Shown: positions 25,801-38,129, counted from the first letter of the stretch. The stretch: 64,000 bases of DNA from Rhizophlyctis rosea (GCA_027596075.1 JADGJC010000004.1:209562-273561), one strand, 5' to 3'. The notes: a model not told the origin generated them from the letters alone. Program-made: numbers and translations.

Positions 25801-26791
25801 AAATGCTGTCAACTATGATTCCGATGACGTGCCCCTGGGTGTACTGCTCAACGACGGCACCAAAAGACCACCTCCCTACCCGGACTTGCTTCGGTCTTCT
25901 CCTATTCCCATGAGGGACGCGATATCATCACGAACCTGGGGATCGGGTTCGGCATCGGGTTCAAGCTCACAAGCAGTGTCTTCGTCGAATACATCAGCGG
26001 GAAGCATGGGTTCCGCCAAATACCCACGGTATCCACCTGGGACGTTACTGTCACAGGGAAAGTCCAAGGCACCACCGACAATGATCCACCACAGGCCGGA
26101 TGCGACCCCAACCAACCTCTTCCTGCCACCTCAATTCGTTCCGGCGGCGCCACCAGAAGCCATGCTCGCAAACATGCAGCAAATGTGGGCGTCAACAACC
26201 CATGCGCCCATGCCGTTCGTCAGTCCTCACCCGATGCAGATGACACAAATGTACCCCGTCGGCATGTACCCGCAGATGCCCTGGCAAGCGCCGTTCGTCC
26301 CGCAAGCGCCATCCGTCGTACCCAACATGCGTCATCACGACTCGATGCATGTCAATGTTGGCAGCCAGAGCCGAGGCTGGGCATCAACAACCAACCTGTT
26401 GGGAGATGGATCGGACGGTTCGCGCAGTCGCAGTCGCAGTCGGGATGGTCGTGCTCGAAGCGAGAATGGGGATGCGGGCAGGGGGAGGGGTGAGAGCAGG
26501 AGCAGGAGGAGAAGTCGGAGCAGGGATTCATCAAAGAGCGGGAGCAGCGGGCATCGGTCGGAGGGTGGGAGGAGGTCGAGGTCGAGGCCGCGTGGAGCGC
26601 CGGGGGATGTGGGTGCGGTTGCGAATATGCAGAACGAGTATTTCAAGCTTCGGGAGAAGGGAATCAGGACGCCGGGGAGTGTGGCTCGTATTATGAAGGA
26701 GGGGAGTAGTGCTAGTGCGTCGGGGTCGTCGGATGGGAGACCGTCGTTGGATGGTATGCCGAGAGGAATTCTCAAACAGCGGAGGATTTAG
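22834..26791 (+). CDS. Large type I membrane protein with RS-rich cytosolic tail, function unknown
   Basis: Four exons: 22834-22903, 22963-23216, 23284-24670, 24723-26791, giving 1,259 residues with agreeing phases. The start encodes a signal peptide (hydrophobic core CVVVLLILI). The roughly 550-residue extracellular part is Ser/Thr-rich with several N-glycosylation sites and beta-propeller-like rhythm (DGAGNLIVFSED, FIYLAFANSG, GYDLSLWLLSKTGAVTILGG). A clear transmembrane helix follows (VAVVIVPILVLIIAILIVLLCIRRKRR). The cytosolic tail of about 690 residues is disordered, Ser/Pro/Gly-rich, with a YPRYPPG patch and a dense Arg-Ser dipeptide block near the end, closing with PRGILKQRRI. Its plan (ectodomain, one helix, tail) resembles the kelch-type protein at 36.3 kb. 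No known family is recognised. Confidence 0.75.
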
Positions 26792-27352
26792 CTTGGTAGG
26801 TTGTAGATAGGGTATTGCGAAGGGAATGATTGGGGTCATTGGTTGGTGGGGGCGTTCACAGGCTTTAAAGGGAGGTTGCTTCTATTTTGCGTTTTATATA
26901 GTCAAAGCGATATGGAGGGTAACAAGGCCGTATTCTTCATGTACTTATCAAATAATTCCGCTTCTTAGTGTTAGACTCTAATAATTTTCTTTCTTTTCTT
27001 TTTGCTCTTTCCTTTCCCCTGTTCCCCTTGTAAATAAAAATGTTCCAGTCAAAGTTCACAACGTAAAATTGCCCGCTTTTCCAGTGTTTACCGCCATTTC
27101 CATACTCATGCAAAGGTAGATCATTCAAATCTGATTGGAAGATAACAGAGAACGCTGAATGAAAGATTTGGACACGTATTATACACAGTGGTATGAAAAA
27201 TGAAAAGGAAACAAGGGGCAATAAACAAAACAAAAATATACAAGTGGGAATGTGGGTGGGTGATGACGCTCAACTGAGCGACACTCTAAGGAATCAAGGA
27301 ATAATTAGGTGCTTGAAAGAGGGTGACAGTGAGAGTGGCAGTGGACTGATTT
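26792..27352. other. Convergent intergenic region
   Basis: About 560 bp, AT-rich, between the RS-tail membrane protein (+) and the kinase (-). No gene seen. Confidence 0.4.
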
Positions 27353-29688
27353 TCATTCCTCCGTGGACGTGAGCCATGAATGATGGAGGATCTCCTCCAG
27401 CGTCGCGCGACGTTCCGCGTTGACCGTGAGCATGCGTGCTATCAAGTCCTTGCAGTCTGTGGAAAGAGGTAATGCAGATGTAAGATTCAAAGAAGACGCG
27501 CCATGACCGCGAAGGCGGCAGATAGCCACGATCACCATTCCATCCACAAAAATACCAAACAAAACACACACCTGAATCCATGAAAGCCGGATACGCCACC
27601 GCCCCACCAACAGCCGCCGCCTCACTCTTAAACGCCTCCTCCCCTCCCGTCGCAATCAAATACAAAATCAGTCCCAGCGCCCACACATCCGCCTCAGGAC
27701 CCCTATACCCCTTCCCCAACAAAATCTCCGGCGCGCTCGCTTCCCTCGTTCCATACTGCTCAAACACTTCATACGTTTGCTGCTTCACACTACTACTCCC
27801 ACCCACAGACTCTGGCCGCGGCGTAGGAGGCGGAGGAAGCATGGGCTGACTCATTCCGAAATCGACTAATTTGATATGGAGGCTGTCGTCGACCATGACG
27901 TTTTCGCCTCGAAAATCTAGGTAGACGAAGCCAGCTTGTTTCAATGCTAGGGCTGCTTCGACGAGCTGGCGGAAAAGGTGGCGTTGTACGTTGAGTGGGG
28001 TGCGGCCGTACATGGTGAGGAAGTCGTATAGGTCGCCGGCGTGGCAATGTCGAGGTCGGGTAAGGGATGTTAAAGGCGGCTGGTCGGCTCCGAACATGGA
28101 GTGGCGGGCGCTAGCGGGAGGTTCGGGGTGAAGGTTTTGGCTCATGCCGGAGTTGCGTTTGTTGAGGATGGAGTAGGTGCCGGGACTGTTGGGGAGGGTG
28201 GTTTTGTCGGATGAGAGGGGGCGGGTCCAACTGCCGGCTTTGGCGGAGGTGGAAGGATCACGGGTCCAGCTGCCAGCTTTGGTTGATGCGGAGAGATCAC
28301 GGGTGCCTGTAGGGAAGACAAATGGTTCGACGGGTCGTTGTCGGCTGTCGGTTGACAGGAGGGATGAATCGCTGGGCATGCGTCCGGGATGTGTCGGTCG
28401 GCCGCTTCGAGGCCTAGTGGTATTGCTTGCAACAGATGGTAAGGATTGAGCCCAGGGGGTTGGGGCATCGGTGGGGGGTGGTGTAGCTGGTTCCTGACTT
28501 GTAGTATCAACACGCGTAGTTCTTCGCTGAGGTGTATGAGCTCCGGGACGATTCAGCGAAGACCGATCCGTTTCTTTTCCAGGGTCATCTCCAAGTCGCC
28601 AAGTCAGCGGCGCGGCCCGTTCCATGACTATCATATAGAATATATCATCCGTGTATAACGCGTAGAACCGCGTGATGTTTTTGTGCTCGACTATACGAAG
28701 AATCTCCGCCTCCAAAGGCACTGGATACGGATAGGCATCAGATGTAATCAGAGAGTCTTTTCCTATTCTCTGCCGCGAAATAAACTTGACCGCAACCTAA
28801 GTGCAGAAGTAGTTTTCAGCCAGTGCTATTTGGTGTTTTACGGCAATAATCTCCGCATACCGGTGTTCCATCTTTTCTATTCACGGCCTCCCCGACAAAC
28901 CCGTTACCACCATATCCCAGCAATCCACGAAAAAGATAACGTTGAGAAAGCTCAAGGGGGATCATCTGCAACGCGTTGGCGAAGATAATCATGACATGAT
29001 CCATCTCAGCCAGTTCTTCCGCATCCTTGTCCTTGACTTTCACCAAATCATCATCGGGACCTAATCCGCTTGGTCCATTCAAAACTTTCCCTCCATTCAT
29101 GCGTTGCCGTTCATATGGCCCTGACGATAAACCCCATTCGATCTCGTCGTCTTCCACAATAGCCTCTTCCTCGTCATCATCTTCTTCACCCTCCATTCCA
29201 ATCAACCTTGTTTTGATTACTGTTTGAAATGAGTGAGCTCTCGGAATTGAGGTTTTATTCATGCAGTATCTGCCACCATTACCTGTCCGGCCCCGCGAAT
29301 CGCGTCGAATTCGCACCCGCACGCGCTCCTCTGAATCCGCAGCTCCGGCTGCCCCGCAGCAACACACGCCCTTGAGGATCCTGCCAATAGCTCGCCGTAA
29401 TCTTCTATACCAAGGAACAACGCGTCTCGCCCGACGCGTATTGCTGATGGAACTAGGTCGCGACATCGACTCGGGCGGTGGTGTACCGTTACCGAGACTG
29501 CTGACAGTTCGGCGGTGCTCTCGTGGAGAAGACGTAACGCGGGCTGCTTCGGGACGGGAGATGGCCGTGAAAGAGGTGATGGTTGCATAAACAGCGTCGT
29601 CATCTACTTCTGGGGTAGCGGATTCACGTCCTTTATCTAATTCTGAAAGAGGCGGTGTCGACAACACTAAAATATCGGAGACGTGCAT
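27353..29688 (-). CDS. PASK-like Ser/Thr protein kinase with hinge insertion and degraded HRD motif
   Basis: Three exons: 29688-28861, 28796-27572, 27456-27353 (about 718 residues, phases agree). The N-terminal 250 residues are basic then acidic, without a recognised domain. The kinase core starts with the glycine loop GYGGNGFVGEA (about residue 257) and has VAVK with its ATP-anchoring Lys (about 280). It then shows LEAEILRIVEHKNI, GDLYDFL, the catalytic loop, LVDFGMSQ (about 587), a P+1/APE region (REASAPEILLGKGYRGPEADVWALGL) and the C-lobe end LIARMLTVNAERRATLEEIL. A low-complexity insertion of about 150 residues sits at the hinge after IVMERAAP. The loop reads VYLDFRGENVMV where HRDxKxxN is expected: the Asp and Asn remain, but His, Arg and Lys are replaced. 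Closest by pattern to PAS kinases. The 5' end might extend further. Confidence 0.82.
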
Positions 29689-31110
29689 TGAGAGCAACCG
29701 GGAAAGGGTTTCGATGATATGTTCGATTTGCCATACAGGGAAGTTTGAGGTGTCACGCTACTGGTGGGAGAAAAGTGTGTGTGCCAAAAATGTGTCGAAG
29801 GGTTTTGAGATCGGGTTGTCTGCATAGGGACCTATGGCACAAAGGGTCCACAGAACTACAGAAACTCGGAACAGGAACTAATGCAATATATGGAAGACCA
29901 CCTTGAGATTGTGGAAGTGAGACGGCGGGACTCTTCCGTCCGCTGTATGCGCGATTAGCGCAGCAAACGAAGTTACATTGACCGGTGATGATGCGAATAG
30001 ATGGAAAAAGGGCAAGGTGTCGAGGTGTCGGTAACAGCGTTGGAGTTTTGCCCAGTGACGGCACATTCCAAAGATGGATCGAGTGGGCTCGGCTTGATCC
30101 GAGACTCCGATTGGATTTCGGATGGAATAATGTTGGTGTTTTTGCAAAGAACCTTAGAACCCTCAAGCGCTCGTTTTACTCTCACACTGGCAGTTGGCTG
30201 CTTGCCATTTTGTAACACTTTGGTAATACGCAATGACAATGAGAGCAAATGTGACCGTTCTGAATGCATCTATCGATTCTATCCTTTACAATTGTGCATG
30301 GTGGATTTTCAACACATAGCCCACCCATATTCCAACCGACACATTGAATACATGCCAGCTAATTAAGCAACACCCAACTCCACACTTGTCCCGCACCCAA
30401 AAGTACATACGAACCACCACGTCAAAATAGATCAAGACTCCTCTTTGCCTTCATCCTGGCTTGAAGAACGCCACATAGCATGGACGTTGTTGGCGGCATT
30501 AGAGCCCCGAGTCGCCAGCATTATTCACCATGATGTTGCGCTTGTTGATGTTGAAGTTAGAGAAGCAGGACGATATGCACCTGGGGCTCTCCCTCACGGA
30601 CTGAGGGTCAAAATACTGCAACCGATGCCGGAGGGTGCGGATCCCATCAGGCTCCTTAGTGTCCTACCACCCATGACCTCAATCGACGCCCTAACTACTC
30701 CACCCGGCAAGCGCCTAACCCAAGTCCCCACAATGCCCTCCCGCAACCAACCCCACCCCAGCCCCAATTCCGACCCGGACCTTCACGGTAGTGAATGGCC
30801 TGGACACCCGGGACCCCACCCCCGTGTACGTGCGTACCGCGTTCAAGCCTTCCAACCCAACCCAACCCAACCCACCCAGCCCATCCAAGTCCCCACGTCA
30901 AACCAGCCAAATTCCAGCCATCTCCCCACAATCCCATACCGTCCCTTCATAAAATATAAATATAAATAAGCAATCCTTCCCACCCAACCCAACAAGAAAG
31001 CAGAAGTATCTTCAAAAGTCCAAGCCAGTAAAACCACTGCACGGGTTCACATCCACGGGGTCTCCTGCAAAAAGAAGAAGTTCCTGCGGCCACTCTGCAC
31101 CCTGTACCGC

Positions 31111-31182
31111 GTCGCGTGACCACTCACTGCCCTACAAGGATCTCAGACGCAGAGAAACTGCGTCCGTACTCCAAGTGGTATC
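31111..31182. repeat. Diverged direct repeat, copy A, with internal hairpin
   Basis: Copy A begins GTCGCGTGACCACTCACTGC and ends CCAAGTGGTATC. It contains a perfect 7-bp hairpin, GACGCAG-AGAAA-CTGCGTC. Weaker similarity to copy B extends some 40 bp upstream. Confidence 0.75.
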
Positions 31183-31455
31183 CCGTGAACCGCCATGCAT
31201 CGCATTCTACGTGTCGCAAAAGACAGGATGGCGCTATACCATGATACCCTGGGCTCGTGTATAAGCAACAACTTTCACAAATTGCGCATTTGAGCGCCCC
31301 TCGGCAAAGCGTCAGTTGGTGTTTGCTTATCACACTATCCCCAGGACAACACGGTTACCCAAGTGCACTTGATAAGATTGACACCCAAGTTCTTCTTCAA
31401 AAAAGAAGGAATTTCCTACAGCCCCCACCCCCCCAAGGAAGTAGCGGTGAGCCGT

Positions 31456-31530
31456 GTCGCGTGACCATTCACTGCCCTACAAGGACCTCAGATGCAAATA
31501 AAAACCTGCATCCGTACTCCAAGTGGTATC
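31456..31530. repeat. Diverged direct repeat, copy B, with internal hairpin
   Basis: Copy B begins GTCGCGTGACCATTCACTGC and ends CCAAGTGGTATC. Its hairpin is GATGCA...TGCATC: relative to copy A a C-G pair has become T-A on both sides, so pairing is kept. Confidence 0.75.
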
Positions 31531-31624
31531 TTTGAGGGCCTCGTGCACAAGGGTGTACGTACAAGCACCATCCGTCATCCACGCAGTTGAACCTTTTCCA
31601 CTTCTGTTCTCCCGTCCCAGCTCG

Positions 31625-31634
31625 NNNNNNNNNN
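31625..31634. other. Assembly gap (10 N)
   Basis: A run of ten Ns, followed within 50 bp by long C- and G-homopolymers. The true length and content are unknown. Confidence 0.99.
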
Positions 31635-32568
31635 GCGGGGGCTGTTGGAAAACCCCCCAGGTTAACATACATCCCCCACCCCCGGGGGGCGGGGGGGGGG
31701 GGGGGGGGTTGGGGTTGCGGCGGTTTGGACAAGGAAGCTAGTTGCTGTCGTGGTGGTTGGTGAAGGAACGGTGGAAGGCGCCGACGAAACAACGAGCGCA
31801 CTCCTGTCGAGCAATACGAATCTTCGTGAGTAGTAGAAGTTTGGGAGTAGGTAACAATCCGTGAGGATGCACTTGAGCAACCTGAAAAATGAAGAAGGGA
31901 AAAGAATGGTGGAATACTGGACAATCAGCCTTCGGTTTTCCATTAGCGCAGAACGTCAATCTGGATGTGTCATGATGAGTCATTAGCCTCCGAACTCCGT
32001 CAATGTGTCAACTTGCTTGCATGTGTGTTGTCAACATTCAGACGCCGTCGTTACCACCCACAAACACTTGTAAGCACTCTCTCTTATAAAAAGCACATCA
32101 ACCTGTGGGAACGTGCATACAGCGCATACGAAGGAATCACAAACGGTATACCTACTGGTGCACTCAGTGACTTTGGTTAGGGGATCGCCCGCATATTATT
32201 CACAGGAGCCAGTAGTCACCGCCACAAGGGGATATGGTATCTATCTTGGCTGAAGAAACGCCAGAGGGATGGCTGGCTCCCTCTGAAGACGACAGGTCAA
32301 CCTCGAGGAGGTAAGTCGTCATTGGGCATCCTTTTACCACGATGGCATAGAGGTTCAAGACGATTTGTACCTGCGTCTTGCGCAATGAGCAGTTGGTTGC
32401 ACACAAGTTGGACAAGTTGGCACTGTATGCGCACGAGACGCAAAGGCTCCATATCAGTTGAAGGCTGGCCTCCACCTAGCATTCTTCTGTGGCCATAATA
32501 CCATTTTGTGGGAGGGGATTGGGGACGGGCATTAAGCATACCTTGAACTAACAGACTGCGTTTTCAAT

Positions 32569-35513
32569 ATGCACCGCGAACGTAGCCCTTCTCCTATAGA
32601 CCTGTTTGAGCTGGACCTGGACGCTGAGACGACAAATGAACAGATGACCTTCCTCACAAAACCTGAGAATGTTGGAGACGTCGACCTGTTAGGGGGCGAA
32701 ACACCTCCCAGTGGGTTTGTCGCTACGACGTTATCTCGGGGAATTCGTGCGTCAACTCTGGGTCGGAACCCTCAGCAGACAGACTGGAAGAGCAGCTGGG
32801 ACGACCAAGGCTCGCTCCTTCGGGACCTGCTTCCAGGTGCGTTAGACATTATGTGATTTGATGGACTGTTGTTGCTGACATTTTTCTTGCAGCGTCAGCA
32901 CTGAAAGAAAGCCCAATCGCAACTCCCGCATCACTCGACTGGACCCCTGCGCTGGCCGCAGAAGCTCAGTCTCGTCATGTATCACCTCTGGCATCCCCAC
33001 CACCCACCACGACCAAAAGGACCAAGGTTTTGGATTTGTCCAAAATTCCTGTACAGCTTGTAGAAGCGATTATATCCCACGTGGCGCCATTTCCCAACCT
33101 CCTTTCCTGTCTTTTGGTCTCTAAATCCTGGTCCAAGGCCGCGGCACGTTCTCTCTACCGCTGTCCACCCTTGACGACCACCGACAACTTCCACCTACTA
33201 GTAATAACATTGCTAAATCCTGGTTCTTACTCCTACTCATCGTTCGTCCTCGATCTGCATGTTCCTCCCAGTTTATCCGAGCACCTGCTGATGGGCGACA
33301 TCGACGTTGCACTACAGCTATGCCCGAACCTCCGCGGCATACGGTTGGAGAACTGCTTCACTGCGTCCAATATTCTTATGCAATCTTTGGGCGATCACGG
33401 ACGGCACTTACGTCGGCTACGCCTGCGTGGATGCCCAATCTCGGATGTTCTCCTAGCGGATCTTGCCCGTGCTTGCCCAAAGCTGGAAATAGTAGATCTC
33501 GCCCACACCAACGTTACAGCAGCTGCGTTGGTTACCCTCGTCGATGCGTGTGATCGCATTCGGTACGTCGATTTGGAGGGATGCGCGCAATCAACTCGCT
33601 CCGTTAGTTTTGACCCTCGCCGCACATCCAAACGTCCATTACGATACCTCAATGTGCGCAATGGCGGATTGACGGATGTCCATATTCGTTTCATTGCGGA
33701 AAGGTGTCCGCAGCTTAGCACTATCATTTTAGAAGGTTGTAGTTCGGTCACGGACGATGCGGTAATCAACCTAGTTCGATACTGCGGGGAAACGTTGTCG
33801 AATGCAGATTTTAGTTTTTGCATGAAGATCACGGATCTATCTTTGCGGGCGTTGGCACAGTATGGGAAGCGGTTGGAGGTTTTAACCCTCTCTGGGTGTG
33901 ATTTGATTACACCGGATGGGGTTCAAGCCATTACGCGGGGTTGTCCAAGAATGGATGAAATCGTCCTTCATGGCTGTGCAAAGATTCTCTCGTCGTTTGT
34001 TCGAGAGTATTCTTCGAGACAGTATGAGTTGGATTGTGCGATTAGAGGGCCGGCTGTGAAGTGGTTGGCGGGGCATCGGACGGAGACGGCAGTAGTGAAG
34101 AAGGATAACCTTGTTAGTGTCAGTGGGCCAGAACCGGCGAGTAAGGAGCAGGGAAACACGGTGGTGATGGTCGATCAGATGATTCAGACTGATGCTTTAC
34201 CGAAGGAGGTTGAGGTGGCTGCATCGAAGGATGTTAAGGAGGAAACGCAGGAAGGGGAGGCGAAGAAAGAAGGGACACCGGAGCAAGCTAATGCGAATGA
34301 AGTGTTGTTGAAGTTTGCTGAAGCAATTGCGGCGGGGAAATGGTTCCCAGGCGGGTTCCCCATGCCGGGTCCAGCGGGCCCTGCGCCCGTTTACGGATAT
34401 GGGCCTTGGAGTCCAGGACCATGGGGCGACCCGTCTGCTGGTGGGGGCGGGTACGGCTTTCCACATCCGGCTTGGACACCGAGTCCTGGCGCCGCGACTC
34501 CCGACGCATCCAAGCGTATTTCCACCATGTCGGATGCGTCTACGACATCGGGCTATTCGTCGATGCGGTCATCGTTTGTGTCGACCAGCAGCGTGGTTGA
34601 TGGCGACGGTACGAAACAACCGTTGAAACCTCCACATAAGCGCCACAGCTCAGGTGCCGGGAGAGTCAGTGCTCTAAATGGCAGTTCACCGTCACCGCCT
34701 CTGCAAAAGAGGCTTTCCACGGAATCTGCATCCTCGGTTACATCGACGGCATCCCGTTTGAAAGCTCCAACACGATTACCTGCTCCCAAGTCTTCCCGTC
34801 TACCCCCACCGTCTTCCGTATCTCGAGGCGCCATCCCGCGAGCATCCGGTGTTTCTGTGCCAACACCTACCACCACGTCGAACCGCACCAGTTTGAGTCG
34901 CACGTCGTCCGTATCTGCCACATCTAGTCGAAACCGTAGTCCACCGTCCTCCCCCGCCGTATCATCCCGCATCGCGCCGCGCCCTGTCGGTTCCTTAACT
35001 GCTTCACGAACATCGTCCGTCCGAGACGTTTCCGCCCCAGCAGCACCGACACCGTCCGCCGCAACATCAACCGCCTACAAACCCCGCGGGTTCCGTAAAT
35101 TCAACAACAAAGACGACTTCCTCCCATCCCGCACATCGACGACGACCCGACCGGTCTCCACATCCACCTCCTCAACATCCACATCTCCACCTCCCACGCC
35201 GGGAACGCCGAAGCGCCCACAACATCCTCTTACGCCGTCACGGACGAATTCGGGGTGGATTCCTGGAGGGACGCAGGTGGATGATGCGGAGCGAATTGCC
35301 ACGCCGGGGAGTTCGTCGGTGAGGAATGGGTGGGTGCCGGGTAGTGGGAGTGGTGGTAGTGGTAGTTCGGTTAATGGACCTTCAACTCCAGGAACGCCGA
35401 GGAGTGGGTTGAAGACTCCGACGAGTGTGGGGAGTTTTAGTGGGTTGAGGCCGCCGACGGTTGTGAGGACGCCTAGTAGTGGGGCTGTTAGGACTGTGAC
35501 GGCGAAACGGTGA
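32569..35513 (+). CDS. GRR1-like F-box / leucine-rich repeat protein
   Basis: This is a substrate adaptor of an SCF ubiquitin ligase. Two exons, 32569-32836 and 32893-35513, encode 962 residues. The F-box is at about 134-180 (KIPVQLVEAIISHV...LLSCLLVSKSWSKAAARSLYR). AMN1/GRR1-type LRRs run to about residue 480, each with the C-terminal Cys pattern (LRRLRLRGCPISD, LEIVDLAHTNVT, IRYVDLEGC, LSTIILEGCSSVTD, LEVLTLSGCDLITPDG, MDEIVLHGC). The last 450 residues are disordered and Pro/Ser/Thr-rich (repeated SRT, TPGTPR and SPPSSP), with a Gly/Pro/Tyr patch at about 590. The N-terminus (MHRERSPSPIDLFELDLD) is short and acidic. Substrate unknown. Confidence 0.88.
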
Positions 35514-36328
35514 TTTGGTGGTGGTGGATGGTTGTGGGGTTTGGAGGTATGATGATGATGGAATAGGTAGCTTTGTTTAGGTAGTATGTACAGATGTTTT
35601 TTTCGTTTTTTAGTCAATACCATGTAATTTTTGTGTTTGTTTGGCGGAGGGCAGAGTAGGAAGAGTATGTAGGGTTGTTTTGTTTTTGTTTGTTCGAAAT
35701 GAATATGTATTGTAGAAATATAGAGATGTGCTTTTCTTTCTGTGCACTATTGTGTTGTGCTGTGCATGGTGTCTGGTGTGTTGGCAGAGACTCGAGAGCC
35801 ACGGCGCAGCGACCGCATCCAACGTTCGCGGGCCGATTGCCGCCCATCCCAGACAGAGAGCTCGCTTCTGGCATTTATGCAGTCGACCATTTGTCGCTCC
35901 TAACACACAATTTTCCCATCATATCGACGATCCATGAACAAATTCTGCTGTTCTGAACATGGAACAATCTTGAACTTTTTACCTGAGACCGGAGGTTGGT
36001 AGCTCCGGTTTTGAAGGCGAACATGGCTTGTACATCTGTGACCGTTTCGTATCACTTGTGTGTTCCGCATTCTGGGCACAATTTTCCAAAGTTCCAATGC
36101 GGCACGGATAACAGATTCTTCCTGTGCCCTTCCTCTGCTGTCGTTGTGCTTTTGCAGTCGTGAGCAGTCGTGTTTTGACAGTTTTGTCAGCCCCCTTCTT
36201 CCCCTTGAGGCCTGGTTGTGAAGACGAGGAGCGCCCCAAACCATCAATAAGGCGCACATACCAATCGATAGTTTGAAAGCCGTGGAAACAAGATACCAAA
36301 CCCTCCATAGCTCCGCCCTCCGTCCAAC
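35514..36328. other. Intergenic region between GRR1-like and kelch genes
   Basis: About 815 bp. The first part is T-rich 3' flank; ORFs on both strands near 35.6-36.4 kb look non-coding. A short signal-peptide exon for the kelch gene might lie just upstream of 36329. Confidence 0.4.
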
Positions 36329-37851
36329 ATGTCCGACATAACCTCCTCCCCAACACGCACAACAGGCGACACCTACGCCTTTGGACTCTCCAACTCATCC
36401 CTGATCCTCCACAAAGGCGACGGTATCTTCAAATTGGATCTAACCCAATCCCCGAAGATATGGACCCGCCTGAACGTCACTGCACCCTCCTTCGCGCCGC
36501 AAGTCGATGGTCAATCCGTTGTGGTGGGAGATCAAGGGCTATTATATGAGTCGTCATATGAGGGAGGGTTGAATGTTATTGATGTGACGGGACTCGAGCC
36601 CGGTACGCAGTGGTCTAATATATGGATGCCCAATATGACGTTTCCGGACCAGGTATGTGTCTGTTTTTGGCGTCATATCATTTTATTGCGTGAAAAAGGG
36701 CACCGTGAAATGCCAAGTTAAGATCTCGTCACTTTTGTTTACTAACAAATGTGCCTTCAAACCCCAGAGCGTCGCATACCCCGGCATAATGGACCGCGGC
36801 ACCATGTTCTACTTCAACAACGCCATCTACATCCTCGGAGGCTGGAACCCCCTCTGCAACGGCTGCGACGAATCGTTTTCCAACATGACACTAGTCTACA
36901 ACACCCAAACCGGCGTGGCATCGACCTTCTTCTATCCGTTCAATGTCAATCGGAACAACCAGGTCGCTGTGGTGGGGAATACGGCGTATTCGACTGGTGG
37001 ATTTGGGTACTCGAGACTTGCTGATACAAAGGCTAGGTGGCCTAGTACTGATGGTGGACATGATCAGACGTTCACGTTCGCGTTGACGGCTGGTGCGCAG
37101 CAGTGGAATTTTTTGGATCAACCTGCTGTATATCAGACCAGGGAGAGGGCATGTGTCTTGCCGAGTAAGTGGGAACTATTGTTTTCTGCCAACACTATCT
37201 CGTCCAATGCACATCATATCAACACTAACCTCAAAACACCATCACACAGTGGGAACATCCTCCCTCCTCCTCGTAATGGGCTGCCACCAAAACTACCCCA
37301 ACCCACCTCCCACCTCCTGCCTCCAAACCGCCTACACCCTTTCCTTAACCTCCACCAGCCCCGGCTGGCAACTTCACAACATCACAAACAACCAACCAGC
37401 AGTCATGTCCTCCATCTCAGCAGACGTAACCCAAATCAAATGCGCATCAAATGGCAACATCGTGTACATCTGGACTGGCTCTGACGTGGTGAGCCTTGAT
37501 ACCAACAACTGGACTTACAACACTGGTGTAGTATTACCTGGAGCAAGTGATGGGACGACACCTGGTGGTGGGAACTCTACGACATCGCCAAACACGAATG
37601 GGGGATCGGGCAACTCTGCGGCCGCTGGCGGCTTGTCAGGGGGAGCGTTGGGAGGGATCATTGTTGCTGCGATTGTTTTGGTGATTTTGGCGGCGGTTGG
37701 CATTATCTTCGTCAAGAGGAGGAACGCCGGGGTGGTCAGTCAAAAGGTCAAGGATCTGGACGAGGAAGGAAGACTACCTGCACCATCTATCCCATTGGTT
37801 GTAGGGAGGAGAGAAACGAAGGAAGTGCCAGAATACCATCACAGACAGTAG
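36329..37851 (+). CDS. Kelch-type beta-propeller membrane protein
   Basis: Three exons: 36329-36652, 36768-37164, 37250-37851 (440 residues, phases agree). The ectodomain has kelch-like blades (NNAIYILGGWNP, NTAYSTGGFGYSRLADTKARW, SSLLLVMGCHQNY) and several N-glycosylation sites. A Gly/Ser linker leads to one transmembrane helix (GGIIVAAIVLVILAAVGIIFVKRR) and a short tail. No signal peptide follows the ATG at 36329 (MSDITSSPTRTTG), though the topology calls for one. An upstream exon ending at the acceptor before 36311 is possible. Function unknown; the plan resembles the 22.8 kb membrane protein. Confidence 0.75.
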
Positions 37852-38129
37852 TCCAACTCTGCACGTTGTTGGGACGGGAATTCATCGTATACCATAGATG
37901 GAGTTTAAATAGTAGGTCGTTACAAAATATAATTTTGATTTTTCATGTATTTTGTATTTGTGATACAACAGCAAAATGTCCATTGAAGTTAGCAGCAAAA
38001 TACTCCAGAGGTGACATGGGACGACATTCCCGATGAAAATGGATGACTAACAGTTTGCCATGCGTTCATCATGCGTATTTGTGAACAAGAACGTCGTTCT
38101 TCATTCAGTCCAGCGCAACAACAACGCAT

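Larger units (their letters stand above)
29689..32568. other. Gene-poor region with assembly gap and repeats
   Basis: Nearly 2.9 kb without a gene I can support. It contains a pyrimidine/CCAACC-rich tract near 30850, a pair of diverged direct repeats (31111 and 31456), ten Ns at 31625-31634 and a long G-run at 31681-31710. Small ORFs (for example 30445-30969 plus, 32200-32539 minus) have no recognisable motif. A short gene on the minus strand near 32.2-32.5 kb cannot be excluded. Confidence 0.5.

Noticed and set aside
30855..30885. CCAACC-type tandem repeat as an internal telomere
   Set aside because: The unit is CCCAA/CCAACC-like and short, not CCCTAA. It is flanked by genes on both sides, so it is a simple repeat.
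30445..30969. 174-codon plus ORF in the gene-poor region
   Set aside because: It reads through simple CCAACC repeats and shows no domain; a minus ORF of similar quality overlaps it.
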